Positions 9,126 through 18,946 are shown, numbered from the stretch's first letter. The stretch: DNA of 64,000 bases from UBA10324 sp038326325 (GCA_038326325.1 JBBQJW010000008.1:62001-126000), one strand, 5' to 3'. Numbers and translations: made by a program. The notes: generated by a model from the sequence alone, not told the origin.

Positions 9126-9190
9126 CAAATGTCATTTCAGGAAGTTGGCCAGTGTTACAGTATTCGAATTAAAGGTTACACAATTCACTC
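9126..9190 (-). promoter_or_regulatory. TGTAAC direct-repeat promoter (copy 10)
   Basis: Read on the minus strand: GAGTGAA from 9190, TGTAAC starting at 9180, TGTAAC starting at 9159 (21 bp apart), and TTTG ending at 9126, 34 nt from the start of the second hexamer. It faces the barrel gene that starts at 9087, leaving a short leader. One mismatch in the GTGTGAA box. Confidence 0.78.
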
Positions 9191-9263
9191 TTTTCAAATC
9201 GACTCAAAAAAATCAAATGAATAATTCACTATTCGCGGCGCATCTCTTGATATACACTAATTA

Positions 9264-12200
9264 ATGCGCAAAAAATTCTCCCTTTTACTATTTCTCTCTT
9301 TCTTCTTTGTTTCGTTACACGCCCAGGATTCTGTATTACACCGCGTTATCTTCATGGGCAATGCAGGCGAAATCAGCCCGGAGCAGCAATCAATTATAAA
9401 TTCTGCAGTTGGAGTTGTGCTGCCAAACAAGACCATTGTCATGTATCTTGGGGAAAATATTCTACCAAATGGGTATGGGTTAACAGCCGATAAGCAAGCA
9501 CAATCAATAAAAATTTTAGACTCCCAATACAAAATATTCCGAAGCGCGGGTGTGCCTGTTTACTTCACCCCCGGAGAAAGCGATTGGGACAACGGCGGAC
9601 CTGACGGAATGGAAAAATTAAAACTGCAATCAGAACATCTTTCTTCGCAAAGCGATTCCGGTTTACAGATGCTACCAACTAACGGCTGCCCCGACCCGGT
9701 TGAAATAAATATCTCTGATAGTTTATCCATCATCGCGTTCGATTCAGAGTGGTGGCTGTATCAGTTCGATAAATCAAACGATGAAGCTGATTGCAATTGC
9801 ACCACAAAACAGGAAGTTGTTGATGCACTCGCCGATTTAATTAATCATAATCGTTACAAAATAATTTTATTGGTGTCGCATCATCCATTTCAAAGTCAGG
9901 GTGTACGCGGCGGTCATTTTTCGTTGCGCGATAATTTATTTCCCCTCACCGTATTGAATAAATATCTCTTCATCCCCTTGCCGGTTGTTGGTTCGCTATA
10001 TCCTTTGTACATGAAAATATTTAATACCCCGCAGGATTTAAATCATCCGCTATATCAGAAAATGATTAATCAGGTTGATGCACTTATTTCAGGAATGCCT
10101 AATGTGATTCATGTTGGGTCGCATGAAGCCGGAATGCAGTTTATAAAAAATAAACAAACACAGGTTGTAACAGGCATCGAAGGCAAGCGCAGATTTTTAA
10201 AACGAAATAAACACGCGCTCTATCGCGAAAGCAATCCCGGATTTGTAACGGCGGATTTACTTCCCGGAAATAATCTGCGATTCACATACTATGTGTTGCA
10301 CGATACAACTGTAACAGTTGGTTACACTTACACCCAATCATTCATAAGTTACAAGCAGAAAGAAGATTCCGCAATTCATCAATTTGATAAAGACAGCATT
10401 CTAACTCCCGCACTTGCAAAATTTGATAGTGTAACAGATTTGCATCGCACACTTTTCGGTGAAAATTATCGAAAGGAATGGTCACTGCCTGCTGAACTTC
10501 CTGTAATAAAATTATCTGAAATAAAAGGAGGATTAATTGTTGTCGCAAGAGGCGGCGGTCAGCAAACACATTCACTCCGGCTGAAAGACAAGCAAGGAAA
10601 TGAATGGGCGCTTCGCAGTGTAGAAAAATTCCCTGAAACTATTTTACCGGAAGTGCTGAAGAATTCTTTTGTAAAAACAATTTTAAGAGATGCAATCAGT
10701 GGAGAAAATCCGTATGGCTCTTTGATGGTTCCCGTGCTGTCGGATGCTGAACACATTCCGCACACCAATCCCATCATCGGTTATGTTTCGCCCGATACTT
10801 TGTTAGGGGCCTTCAACTCTCAGTTCGCAAACACGATTTGTTTGTTGGAAGAAAGAGAACCGCTCGGCAAATCCGACAACACTTTCAAGATGCTCGACAA
10901 ATTGAAAAGTGATAACAATAATAGCGTTGACGACACTACTTTCCTTCGCGCGCGCCTCCTCGATTTATTCATTGGTGATTGGGATCGACACGAAGGACAA
11001 TGGCGCTGGGTGGATATTGACACAGGCAACGGAAAAAAATATATTCCTGTTCCGAAAGACAGAGACCAGGCATTTTCCCTCAACGAAGGATTTCTGCCAA
11101 CCATTGCATCACGCAAATGGCTACAGCCAAAACTCAGAGGATTCAAACCGTATATCAAGGCACTCGATTATTCTTTTTTCAACGGAAAATATCTGAATGG
11201 CGAACTGCTTAATCAAATCAATTATGAAGAGTGGATGAACATCACACACAAATTTGTCGTGGCGCTTACCGACAGCGTACTTGAAGAGTCAATAAAAAGA
11301 CTTCCAGAATCAGTTTATAATATTAGTCATGATGAACTGCTGATGAACATGCAATTCCGCCGCAACAATCTCGAACCTGCGATGAAGCAATATTATTTAT
11401 CACTCAATAAAATTGTCGATATACAATGTTCAAACAAAGATGAACGAATTGAAATAAAAGATTCTGCAGACAATTCATTATCAGTTTCAGTTTATAAAAG
11501 TATTGCCGACGGAAGTCAGTTGCTCTATCACCGAACATTTACTCCAACCGTTACACACGAACTCCGGCTTTACATTTATAAAGGCGACGACTCACTCATC
11601 ATCAATAATAAAACCTCACACATCAAACTGCGAATTGTTGGGGGTGGAGGAAAAAAACATTTCAATATTATAACCGCCAAGAAAAAAGTTAATGTTTATG
11701 AAAAGAAATCAAACTCAATTGTCGAAGGAAAAAAACATCGAATGATAAAACATTTTTCCAACGACAGCTTGAATACGAAGTATGTTCCAACCAACCGTTA
11801 CAATGTTACACTTCCCCTCGTTACATTCGGATTCAATGTGGATGACGGAGTATTGCTCGGCGGCGGTTTTAAATACATTTATCAGGGTTTTCGCAAAACT
11901 CCTTATGCAGGGATACAACAGTTAACAGGAGCATTCGCATTTTCCAATCAGGCATTCAATATTAAATACAAAGGCGAATGGATAAGAGCCGTAGGAAGAT
12001 CTGATTTCATTTTAGACGCAAACTCATATCTGCCTTCAAAAACTCAAAATTATTTTGGAAGTGGGAATGAAACACAATTCGACGCTATAAGTGAGAAAAA
12101 AAATTACTACAAGAGTAGAATGAATCATTTCAATTTCGACCCTGCGCTGAGATGGAAAAATAAAACCGGAACAAGCATCACCATTGGACCTTCACTTCAA

Positions 12201-12857
12201 TATTCAAAATTGGATACCAGTTTTGATGGTGCGCTTCTTCGCAATACTGCGCTCATTCATACTTATGATAGTACAACTTTATCAAATGAAAAATGGCATG
12301 GCGGATTGGTGATGAATTTCATCAACGACAAAAGAAGTGAAGCACTTCTTCCTGCGTGGGGTTCTTATATCAATCTGAGATTACTTGCATACAAAGGATT
12401 AAATAATTATTCCAAATCATTTGCACAACTCTCAGGCGAAATTGATTTATATAAAAGTGTAAATCATCGCTCAACAATTATCGTTGTCGAACGAATTGGT
12501 GGAACTGTAACAGTGGGTCATCCTGCTTTTTATCAAACGGCGTTTGTTGGCGGCCGCGAAAATTTAATGGGCTATCACCTGAATCGTTTTTCGGGTCAAC
12601 ATTCTCTCTATAACAATGTTGAACTTCGAATCAAGCTCGCAGATTTTGCTTCGTACATCGTGCCTGGTCAGTTGGGGTTGATTGGCTTTTATGATATAGG
12701 CAGAGTATGGGAAGCAAATGAAACATCTGTAGTATGGCACAATGGTTATGGTGGAGGAATTTATTTCGCCCCAGCCCGCATCATCGTCATTCGCGCTGAA
12801 GTTGCTTTTTCTGTTGAAGGATATTATCCAACTGTTACACTCGGCTTCCGGTATTGA
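9264..12857 (+). CDS. Degenerate metallophosphoesterase fused to an Omp85/BamA-type barrel
   Basis: 1197 residues with a signal peptide (to about residue 20). Residues 25-320 follow the calcineurin-like metallophosphoesterase pattern seen in the intact protein at 16992-18113, but most metal ligands are changed: GDAG is GNAG (32-35), GDN is GEN (63-65), GNHD is GESD (104-107), and GHEH is GSHE (about 285). Only SHHP (about 205) looks normal. The middle (about 400-830) is a long region with kinase-like loops such as FIGDWDRHEGQWRW. From about 845 to the end is an Omp85/surface-antigen barrel ending in a GFRY strand. It is probably an outer-membrane protein with a catalytically dead periplasmic domain. 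The ATG at 9264 directly precedes the signal peptide. Confidence 0.82.
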   Translation: MRKKFSLLLFLSFFFVSLHAQDSVLHRVIFMGNAGEISPEQQSIINSAVGVVLPNKTIVMYLGENILPNGYGLTADKQAQSIKILDSQYKIFRSAGVPVYFTPGESDWDNGGPDGMEKLKLQSEHLSSQSDSGLQMLPTNGCPDPVEINISDSLSIIAFDSEWWLYQFDKSNDEADCNCTTKQEVVDALADLINHNRYKIILLVSHHPFQSQGVRGGHFSLRDNLFPLTVLNKYLFIPLPVVGSLYPLYMKIFNTPQDLNHPLYQKMINQVDALISGMPNVIHVGSHEAGMQFIKNKQTQVVTGIEGKRRFLKRNKHALYRESNPGFVTADLLPGNNLRFTYYVLHDTTVTVGYTYTQSFISYKQKEDSAIHQFDKDSILTPALAKFDSVTDLHRTLFGENYRKEWSLPAELPVIKLSEIKGGLIVVARGGGQQTHSLRLKDKQGNEWALRSVEKFPETILPEVLKNSFVKTILRDAISGENPYGSLMVPVLSDAEHIPHTNPIIGYVSPDTLLGAFNSQFANTICLLEEREPLGKSDNTFKMLDKLKSDNNNSVDDTTFLRARLLDLFIGDWDRHEGQWRWVDIDTGNGKKYIPVPKDRDQAFSLNEGFLPTIASRKWLQPKLRGFKPYIKALDYSFFNGKYLNGELLNQINYEEWMNITHKFVVALTDSVLEESIKRLPESVYNISHDELLMNMQFRRNNLEPAMKQYYLSLNKIVDIQCSNKDERIEIKDSADNSLSVSVYKSIADGSQLLYHRTFTPTVTHELRLYIYKGDDSLIINNKTSHIKLRIVGGGGKKHFNIITAKKKVNVYEKKSNSIVEGKKHRMIKHFSNDSLNTKYVPTNRYNVTLPLVTFGFNVDDGVLLGGGFKYIYQGFRKTPYAGIQQLTGAFAFSNQAFNIKYKGEWIRAVGRSDFILDANSYLPSKTQNYFGSGNETQFDAISEKKNYYKSRMNHFNFDPALRWKNKTGTSITIGPSLQYSKLDTSFDGALLRNTALIHTYDSTTLSNEKWHGGLVMNFINDKRSEALLPAWGSYINLRLLAYKGLNNYSKSFAQLSGEIDLYKSVNHRSTIIVVERIGGTVTVGHPAFYQTAFVGGRENLMGYHLNRFSGQHSLYNNVELRIKLADFASYIVPGQLGLIGFYDIGRVWEANETSVVWHNGYGGGIYFAPARIIVIRAEVAFSVEGYYPTVTLGFRY

Positions 12858-12971
12858 TAAATCAGAATTTTAATTGAATGAGAATGAATCGTCACTAATT
12901 CTATTGTGAAAATTACATTTGCGATTCCAATGGAATATTCCTAAACAATTTTGAAACAAAGAATTTAAACT

Positions 12972-13385
12972 ATGTGGTGGATTTTCGCTTTGCTTTCCGC
13001 ACTGTTTGCAGCACTCACTGCCATCTTTGCTAAGGTCGGTATCAAAAATGTAAATACTGATTTGGCAATTGCCATTCGCACCGTTGTGATTTTAATTTTA
13101 ACATGGGGCATTGCTTTTTTTCGCGGAGGAATAAATACTTTTAATACACTTACTAAATACAATTGGTTATTTCTGGTTTTATCCGGAATAACCACTGGGC
13201 TTTCATGGATATTTTATTTCAAAGCATTACAAATAGGTAAAATTTCTCAGGTTGCTCCGGTTGATAAATTGAGTCTTGCGTTGGTAATTATTTTTTCCGT
13301 AGTATTTCTTGGCGAGGCACTTACATTGAAAACAGCAATTGGCGCGGGCTGCATTATAGCCGGAACATTGGTCTTGGTTTTCTGA
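12972..13385 (+). CDS. EamA-family (drug/metabolite) half-transporter
   Basis: 137 residues with about five transmembrane helices forming a single EamA repeat (AKVGIKNVNTDLAIAIRT near the start, then GEALTLKTAIGAGCIIAGTLVLV at the end). Full-length EamA permeases carry two such repeats in about 300 residues; single-repeat versions of about 140 residues are a known type that probably works as a dimer, so I do not consider this truncated. A strong hairpin terminator follows. Substrate unknown. Confidence 0.85.
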   Translation: MWWIFALLSALFAALTAIFAKVGIKNVNTDLAIAIRTVVILILTWGIAFFRGGINTFNTLTKYNWLFLVLSGITTGLSWIFYFKALQIGKISQVAPVDKLSLALVIIFSVVFLGEALTLKTAIGAGCIIAGTLVLVF

Positions 13386-13403
13386 ATTTAATTTCAAATT
13401 GTT

Positions 13404-13431
13404 CCAGAATAAAAAAACTTTTTTATTCTGG
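13404..13431. terminator. Bidirectional hairpin terminator
   Basis: CCAGAAT plus an A-run (13404-13416) pairs with a T-run plus ATTCTGG (13419-13431), giving a 13-bp stem with a very short loop. It lies between the convergent EamA and PAP2 genes and can serve both. Confidence 0.75.
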
Positions 13432-13470
13432 ATAAAAAAGAAGATTATTCAGGATAAAAATTTATTTAAT

Positions 13471-14376
13471 TTAAAACTGTAAATTCATATTCATCACCAT
13501 TCCTCCTTTCAAAGAAGGAGCAAGGCCTAGATCTAATTTGGTTTTCTTATGTGGCTTGTAACCAAAGTTACGATGCAATTCAGGAATAATGAATCCGCTC
13601 AAAGCCCCAAGAGCATATCCTGTAATTACATCAGTTGGGTAATGTTTTCCCCCCTTTACCCGAAAATATCCCTCAGCAGCAGGAAGTGCGGCAGCGAAAG
13701 CCCAGATTCCAACTTTAATTCCCGGACGAAGATTATGATAGTCAGTAATCACTTTTGCAAATAAGAAAGTAGCGGCGGCTGTTTGTGAAGTATGACCTGA
13801 ATAGAAAGACTGTCGTGATTCTTTATTTGTTCTGATTTTGTCAGACAAAGAAGTATTATAAACATAAGGTCGAGTGCGATTCACTGTGCTTTTCACAATG
13901 TATGTTGCACCGTAGTTGAGTGCGAATGCCTCTAATGTCATTATACCAAGTGATTTAAAATCATGACCTGTATGATGTTCTGATACAAATAGAACCGGCA
14001 AGAGAGAAATTCCAATTAGCATGTAATCACTCAATGAAGCGATACTCGGGTTCCAGAATCCTGTGGCTTGTCGGTCGAAGGGATTGATTTTATTTTTATC
14101 AAGACTACTCAGCGCATCGGGAGTATAAGGTTTTGTTTTATCTGTCTTAGTCATATAATATCCAGTTGAAAAAACAGCGGCTGAGGTAAGCAGAAAGGGC
14201 CACTCCTTTTTCCACGAGTGATTGTAAGGTTCTCCAATGAGATGTTGGTCGTTGTGACACATCCAGCAATAATCGTGAAGTGTGTCAACAGGAACCCAGT
14301 TTTTTGGATACTGTGCCTGCGCAGATGCATAAAAAATCAATAGGGAAAAAATTAGAATAATGCTTTTCTTTTTCAT
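13471..14376 (-). CDS. PAP2-family phosphatase with signal peptide
   Basis: 302 residues from the ATG at 14376, which directly starts the signal peptide (MKKKSIILIFSLLIFYASAQ); an in-frame ATG 16 codons earlier would put extra residues in front of it and is rejected. PAP2 motifs are KSTVNRTRP, FYSGHTS and FRVKGGKHYPTD, all with key residues kept. A short CWMC motif follows the signal peptide. It is a paralogue of the protein at 3910-4863. It should act on a lipid phosphate at the periplasmic face of the inner membrane. Confidence 0.87.
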   Translation of the reverse strand: MKKKSIILIFSLLIFYASAQAQYPKNWVPVDTLHDYCWMCHNDQHLIGEPYNHSWKKEWPFLLTSAAVFSTGYYMTKTDKTKPYTPDALSSLDKNKINPFDRQATGFWNPSIASLSDYMLIGISLLPVLFVSEHHTGHDFKSLGIMTLEAFALNYGATYIVKSTVNRTRPYVYNTSLSDKIRTNKESRQSFYSGHTSQTAAATFLFAKVITDYHNLRPGIKVGIWAFAAALPAAEGYFRVKGGKHYPTDVITGYALGALSGFIIPELHRNFGYKPHKKTKLDLGLAPSLKGGMVMNMNLQF

Positions 14377-14620
14377 GTAGTTTTTATTTGTTGAAATTTC
14401 TTGATAATAAATTAATACCAACAATCAATCCCAAACATGAAACTTATTTTAAAAATAGTAGATAATCGCATTTACAATCTTATATAAGACACAAATTAAT
14501 AATGTATTTCATCTTTAAATATTCAAATCAGCAAATCTTCAAATAATAATTCTGGTGGCTCCATTGTTGTAACACTCGAATCAAGGTTCATGTGCAAATA
14601 ATAATTGCGCGAATCATTTC

Positions 14621-16924
14621 ATGAAGCAATTTTTATTAAACATCTCTCAGGACATCTCATCTTACAAATTATTGGATTCTTCCTTATCATTTAAACCGTT
14701 TTCTGATTTTCTGAAACGAAATGTCGAAGCTGAAGAAACAATTATCAAAACACGACTCTACAATTTTCTGATTCAGAAATTAAACGAGTATCCTGAATTG
14801 AAATTGTCAATGGATGTTGCAACAGTTGGCGAATACAAAGAATTACTCGAATTAATTTATTCCGGAATGACTGGAATAACTGGCGAAGAAATTTACTGGG
14901 CACTCGCAACACCTGAGTCAGGTTCCGTGTTTTATGGAACTGACCCGCTATATGATTTAATCGCTTCCGCAAAACCGGAAGAGGTAACTTCAGATTCGAA
15001 CAACGAAAATGGAAATTCAAATCTTCAACTCTCGTTTATTTATTCTTTCATTCTGGAAAACTGTTACAACTATAAATCTCCGGTGAAAGCAGAACTGCTT
15101 CAACCCTTCGCTGACACCGGAACCGGAATTATGAAGTACTACAAAATGAATATTGATTCCACTTTCGTAAAGGTCGAAGCAAAATCTTCATTACCAAAAA
15201 TTGATTTCACGGAACTTGAAATTCAGGTGAGCAACAATACCCTACTGAATTATCTCACTAAAATTCTTCCCCTCAGTTTATTTTCCTTTCGCGGCTTCAC
15301 TGTAATTACACTTTATGACCGCACTGAAGATTTTGTGTTAAAAAAAATCAGCGACAGTATTGCCAATATAAACATCAATCCGCAAAATGATGACGAAGTA
15401 ATTGTAGCATTGAAAGCGCTCGCAGGCAACATGCAATTGCATTTGAAATTAATTCCATTCGTGAAATTGAATGACAAATTCCTACCTGACTATAGCGAGA
15501 CTTTAATTTCACAATCACTATTGCAGAAATTATTGGAACGGTTTCAGCAAAAGACAAAACCCATCTTCATAAAAAATGTTATCGAGCAAATAAACTCTAA
15601 AGATGAATTGATAGCTGAATTGCAAAAAACAGGAATGAATTCTTATGCATTACTTCCACTGTTACACAACAACAAATTAACTGGTGCTCTAGAAATTTAT
15701 ACTGAACAGAATGATTCGCTGAATGAAAATGTGATTTCTCGTATTGATACGGCGCTACCAATGCTTGCGCATTTTATGGAAAATGCAATTGAAGATTTCA
15801 ATTCTAAAATAGTTAGTGGGGTATATGAGCAGTTCACCTCCGTTCAATCCGCCGTACAATGGAAATTCAATGAAGCCGCTTGGAGATATATTAAAACAAA
15901 GCAAAATCAAGAGGATGAGTCTGAAACAGAAATCATAAATTTCAAAAGTGTGTATCCATTGTTCGGAGCAATAGATATTCGCAATTTTTCCATTTCAAGA
16001 AACAAAGCGCTACTTGATGACCTTCGTTTCAACTTAAATCTTTTACTCGAAACTTTTTCCGCACTGCAGAAAAACCGTTACACTTCACCGCTTGATGAGA
16101 TAATTTTGAAAATCAAGAATTGGTTAGAGCAACTCACGGAAACATTCGATGATAATGAAAATCAAAAATTGAATATTTTTTTGGATAAGGAAGTATTGCC
16201 ATTGCTTATTCAATTGAAATCAGATGAAATATTTTCGGAAATTGCGGAGAAATATCTTAGTGAGTTAAACGAACAAACCGGCCGTGCCCATGAGAATCGC
16301 CGCAACTTGGAAAAATCGTTGCGCATGATTACCCGCGCCATAAGCAATCATCTGGAGTTGATGAATGAAGAATTTCAGAAAACATATCCGTGTTATTTCG
16401 ATAAGTTTCGCTCCGATGGTATTGAATATGATTTGTATATAGGCGATTCCATCACGCGAGAAAAAAGATTTGAGCCTGCGCATCTAAACTCACTTCGCAT
16501 GCTGCAAATCAAATCAATGGCGGCGATTGACAAAATTATGAATCGCTTGCTCAAGACAATGCCGAATGAACTGCACACTACTTACCTCATATTCATCAAT
16601 GGTGAACCGATTGATATTTATTTCCGCAACGATGAAAAACGATTTGATGTTGAAGGAACTTATAATATCCGTTACCAGATGATTAAGAAAAGAATTGACA
16701 AAGTTCATCTACTGAATTCCGAAGAGCGGCTCACCCAACCTTCCAAAATCGCATTCGTGTATCTCAATCAAAAGGATGCTGATGAATATGTCGGTTTCAT
16801 TAAAGCACTTCAGGAGGAAAAAATATTAAAAGACGATTTAGAATTTCTCGAGCTGGAAGAATTACAAGGGGTACAAAATTTAAAAGCGCTTCGTGTTGGG
16901 ATTAATACAATAAGTGAAACATAA
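14621..16924 (+). CDS. Large GAF-like cytoplasmic protein, function unknown
   Basis: 767 residues with no signal peptide or membrane helix. A segment at about 290-400 (LIAELQKTGMNSYALLPLLHNNKLTGALEIYTEQ, then helix) has the look of a GAF domain. The rest is helix-rich and acidic, with a C-terminal part containing DLYIGDSITREKRF and IRYQMIKKRIDKVHLL. I recall proteins of this size annotated only as GAF-domain proteins in Bacteroidota; the ligand and output are unknown. A single TGTAAC hexamer lies at 14568, without the second repeat or a -7 box at the right distance. The downstream metallophosphatase starts 68 bp after the stop. Confidence 0.7.
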   Translation: MKQFLLNISQDISSYKLLDSSLSFKPFSDFLKRNVEAEETIIKTRLYNFLIQKLNEYPELKLSMDVATVGEYKELLELIYSGMTGITGEEIYWALATPESGSVFYGTDPLYDLIASAKPEEVTSDSNNENGNSNLQLSFIYSFILENCYNYKSPVKAELLQPFADTGTGIMKYYKMNIDSTFVKVEAKSSLPKIDFTELEIQVSNNTLLNYLTKILPLSLFSFRGFTVITLYDRTEDFVLKKISDSIANININPQNDDEVIVALKALAGNMQLHLKLIPFVKLNDKFLPDYSETLISQSLLQKLLERFQQKTKPIFIKNVIEQINSKDELIAELQKTGMNSYALLPLLHNNKLTGALEIYTEQNDSLNENVISRIDTALPMLAHFMENAIEDFNSKIVSGVYEQFTSVQSAVQWKFNEAAWRYIKTKQNQEDESETEIINFKSVYPLFGAIDIRNFSISRNKALLDDLRFNLNLLLETFSALQKNRYTSPLDEIILKIKNWLEQLTETFDDNENQKLNIFLDKEVLPLLIQLKSDEIFSEIAEKYLSELNEQTGRAHENRRNLEKSLRMITRAISNHLELMNEEFQKTYPCYFDKFRSDGIEYDLYIGDSITREKRFEPAHLNSLRMLQIKSMAAIDKIMNRLLKTMPNELHTTYLIFINGEPIDIYFRNDEKRFDVEGTYNIRYQMIKKRIDKVHLLNSEERLTQPSKIAFVYLNQKDADEYVGFIKALQEEKILKDDLEFLELEELQGVQNLKALRVGINTISET

Positions 16925-16991
16925 AAACATTATTTATCCCGACATATTATTTTCAATCGTATCAATTCGCAAATCTTCTTTCAAAACACCA

Positions 16992-18113
16992 ATGAAAAAA
17001 ATATTTACATTCCTGCTTTACTACTTTCACTTTTCACTTTTGACAATTGTCATACTGAGTTTGTCGAAGAATTTCGTTTCTGCTCAAACTCCGAATTTTC
17101 CAACTTTCAAATTATATCTAATAGGCGATGCAGGCGAAGCAGACACAAGCGCTGCTACATTAAAAGAATTGAAATTAAAACTCGAAGCCAATCCAAATAG
17201 CGCCGTAATTTTTCTTGGCGACAACTGTTACACCGGCTCCATATTCGGCAAGGCGACTTTCAATGTTGGAGGTTACGACGGTTCGCAACTCGCCAAAGAC
17301 CGCATCATGGCGCAACTCAACATACTTCGCGACTATCACGGTTCCGTTTATTTCATTCCCGGCAATCACGACTGGTATAACAAAACAAATGTGAAACAGG
17401 GGCGAAAGCATTTACTTGAAGAGGAAAAATTTATTACTGATACACTCAAAACATTTTCCTCCATAAAAAATCACGATGAGGAAACATACTTGCCAACTGA
17501 CGGAAACCCCGGACCAGTGTCGCGCGATTTCAATGATGGAAAAACCAGAGTCATATTTATTGATTCGCAACGGCTCATCATGGAAGAGGCGCACCCAGGG
17601 CATCGAAAAGATACTGCATTGCTCAATAAATTTTACGATGACCTTAAAGCACAACTTCAAGATGCTTCGGATAAAAAGGAAAAAATTATTGTAGTGGCGC
17701 ATCATCCAATTGTTGCGAAAGGAAATCACTCACTGCCGCTTGTCTTCTGGCAAAAAATTATTCGGCGTTTCGCCGATACTAACACGAGTTACCCCGCTTA
17801 TCATAAAATGGCCGTGCATCTTGATAGTTTGTTGAAGGCGCATCATCATCCCGATGTTTACTATGTAGCAGGTCACGAACATTCACTCGAATATTTTTTC
17901 ACGGACAGTCTGCACTATCTGGTAAGTGGTGCAGGTTGTAAGGTTGATAATGTAAATCAAGAATCATGTAACAACGAGGGCTTGTGCCTGCAATGGGGTC
18001 AGCAGGGTTTTTTTGAAATCGTTTTTTACGGTCGATACGAAACTGTTACAATGTATCATCGCCTTACTGATAAGGACCCAATGGAAGGAAGTTGTATAGC
18101 AGGATGTAAATAG
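16992..18113 (+). CDS. Secreted metallophosphatase (calcineurin-like)
   Basis: 373 residues from the ATG at 16992. A longer in-frame start at 16914 would overlap the upstream gene and place 26 charged residues before the signal peptide. All metallophosphoesterase motifs are intact: IGDAGE, LGDN, PGNHDWYN, VAHHP and AGHEH. It is probably a periplasmic or outer-membrane-associated phosphatase related to purple acid phosphatases. The end of its signal peptide (VILSLSKNF) is encoded by a stretch resembling a dispersed palindromic repeat (17047-17072), see Findings. It is an intact relative of the degenerate domain in the protein at 9264. Confidence 0.88.
   Translation: MKKIFTFLLYYFHFSLLTIVILSLSKNFVSAQTPNFPTFKLYLIGDAGEADTSAATLKELKLKLEANPNSAVIFLGDNCYTGSIFGKATFNVGGYDGSQLAKDRIMAQLNILRDYHGSVYFIPGNHDWYNKTNVKQGRKHLLEEEKFITDTLKTFSSIKNHDEETYLPTDGNPGPVSRDFNDGKTRVIFIDSQRLIMEEAHPGHRKDTALLNKFYDDLKAQLQDASDKKEKIIVVAHHPIVAKGNHSLPLVFWQKIIRRFADTNTSYPAYHKMAVHLDSLLKAHHHPDVYYVAGHEHSLEYFFTDSLHYLVSGAGCKVDNVNQESCNNEGLCLQWGQQGFFEIVFYGRYETVTMYHRLTDKDPMEGSCIAGCK
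17047..17072 (+). repeat. REP-like sequence embedded in a signal-peptide coding region
   Basis: The core TACTGAGTTTGTCGAAGAAT belongs to the CTGAGTTTGTCGAAG type of short palindromic repeat that I recall as dispersed in many Bacteroidota and other genomes. Only one copy is visible here, so the repeat assignment comes from general knowledge and not from within-window repetition. Confidence 0.4.
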
Positions 18114-18254
18114 AAGTTGTTGGGTAATAGTGTTCTCGATTTGGGGAAACGAAATTCATATTCATTAATTAAAATTTTCAAATCGTGAGATTTCCCCCTT
18201 ATAAATTCAATGGCACCATCTTTAGTTATTATTTAAATAACTAAAATCAATTTT

Positions 18255-18833
18255 ATGAATAAAAAAATTCTACACTCAGTAATCTTCGCCCTGTTGATTG
18301 CAGGATTATCATCTTGCTCGAGCCAGTATCAATTGGTAAACGCGAAAAGAACAAAACAAGACAGCAACATTCAGGTTGCAAAAGCAAACAACAAAAAAGT
18401 TATTGCTCCTGTAACAGAAACAGCTGTGGATGTAACAGTTAACAATGCAACTACAACAGTAAATCCCGTTGCTGAGAATTGCTCTTATGCGACTATACCT
18501 CAAAACAGAAATGTCACAGTTGTACAGCCAATCCAAACTAAACAACCCGAAAAAGTATTTGCACGCGAAACAATTGTATCACCAAAATCTGTTACAGTCA
18601 CAAAGGAAAACCCTGTTGCAACAGAAAGCAAAGCGACAAAGCCTACAAAGCATGTATTAAAACACGATGGCGCAAATCAATTGTTGAGCGCGATTATTGC
18701 TATCTTCATTCCACCACTTGGTGTAGCACTCTATGAGGGGGCAATCACTATGAATTTCTGGATTGATTTAATTCTTACACTTTTGTTTTATTTACCTGGA
18801 CTTATTTATGCATTGATTGTTATTCTCGCATAA
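18255..18833 (+). CDS. Lipoprotein with C-terminal Pmp3/YqaE membrane domain
   Basis: 192 residues. The N-terminus is a lipoprotein signal (LIAGLSSC, Cys at about 21). Residues 25-135 are low-complexity, rich in Val, Thr, Asn, Lys and Gln. Residues about 140-192 match the Pmp3/YqaE family: LLSAIIAIFIPPLGVALYEG, then FWIDLILTLLFYLPGLIYALIVI, i.e. two helices with the IPPLGV motif. Pmp3 proteins are usually only about 50 residues and linked to salt or membrane stress. Here the domain is tethered to a lipoprotein anchor. Three TGTWACA heptamers fall within the linker-coding part. A terminator follows. Confidence 0.82.
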   Translation: MNKKILHSVIFALLIAGLSSCSSQYQLVNAKRTKQDSNIQVAKANNKKVIAPVTETAVDVTVNNATTTVNPVAENCSYATIPQNRNVTVVQPIQTKQPEKVFARETIVSPKSVTVTKENPVATESKATKPTKHVLKHDGANQLLSAIIAIFIPPLGVALYEGAITMNFWIDLILTLLFYLPGLIYALIVILA

Positions 18834-18853
18834 ATTTCAAAAATATTTTTATA

Positions 18854-18886
18854 AAGCAGCCGCACTTTGTGTTGGCTGCTTTTTTA
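18854..18886 (+). terminator. Hairpin terminator after the Pmp3-domain gene
   Basis: AAGCAGCC (18854-18861) pairs with GGCTGCTT (18874-18881) and is followed by a T-run. It is placed 20 bp past the stop. Confidence 0.8.
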
Positions 18887-18946
18887 TTTGAAGTAAGATT
18901 GCTCAGTATTTACTTGTACTTACTCAATACCTCTATTTATTAATTC

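Noticed and set aside
12972..13385. Truncated EamA transporter
   Set aside because: Single-repeat EamA proteins of this length are a known type; start, stop and terminator are normal.
14568..14602. A further direct-repeat promoter before the GAF-like gene
   Set aside because: Only one TGTAAC is present; the position 21 bp upstream reads TAATTC, and there is no TTTG at the fixed distance.
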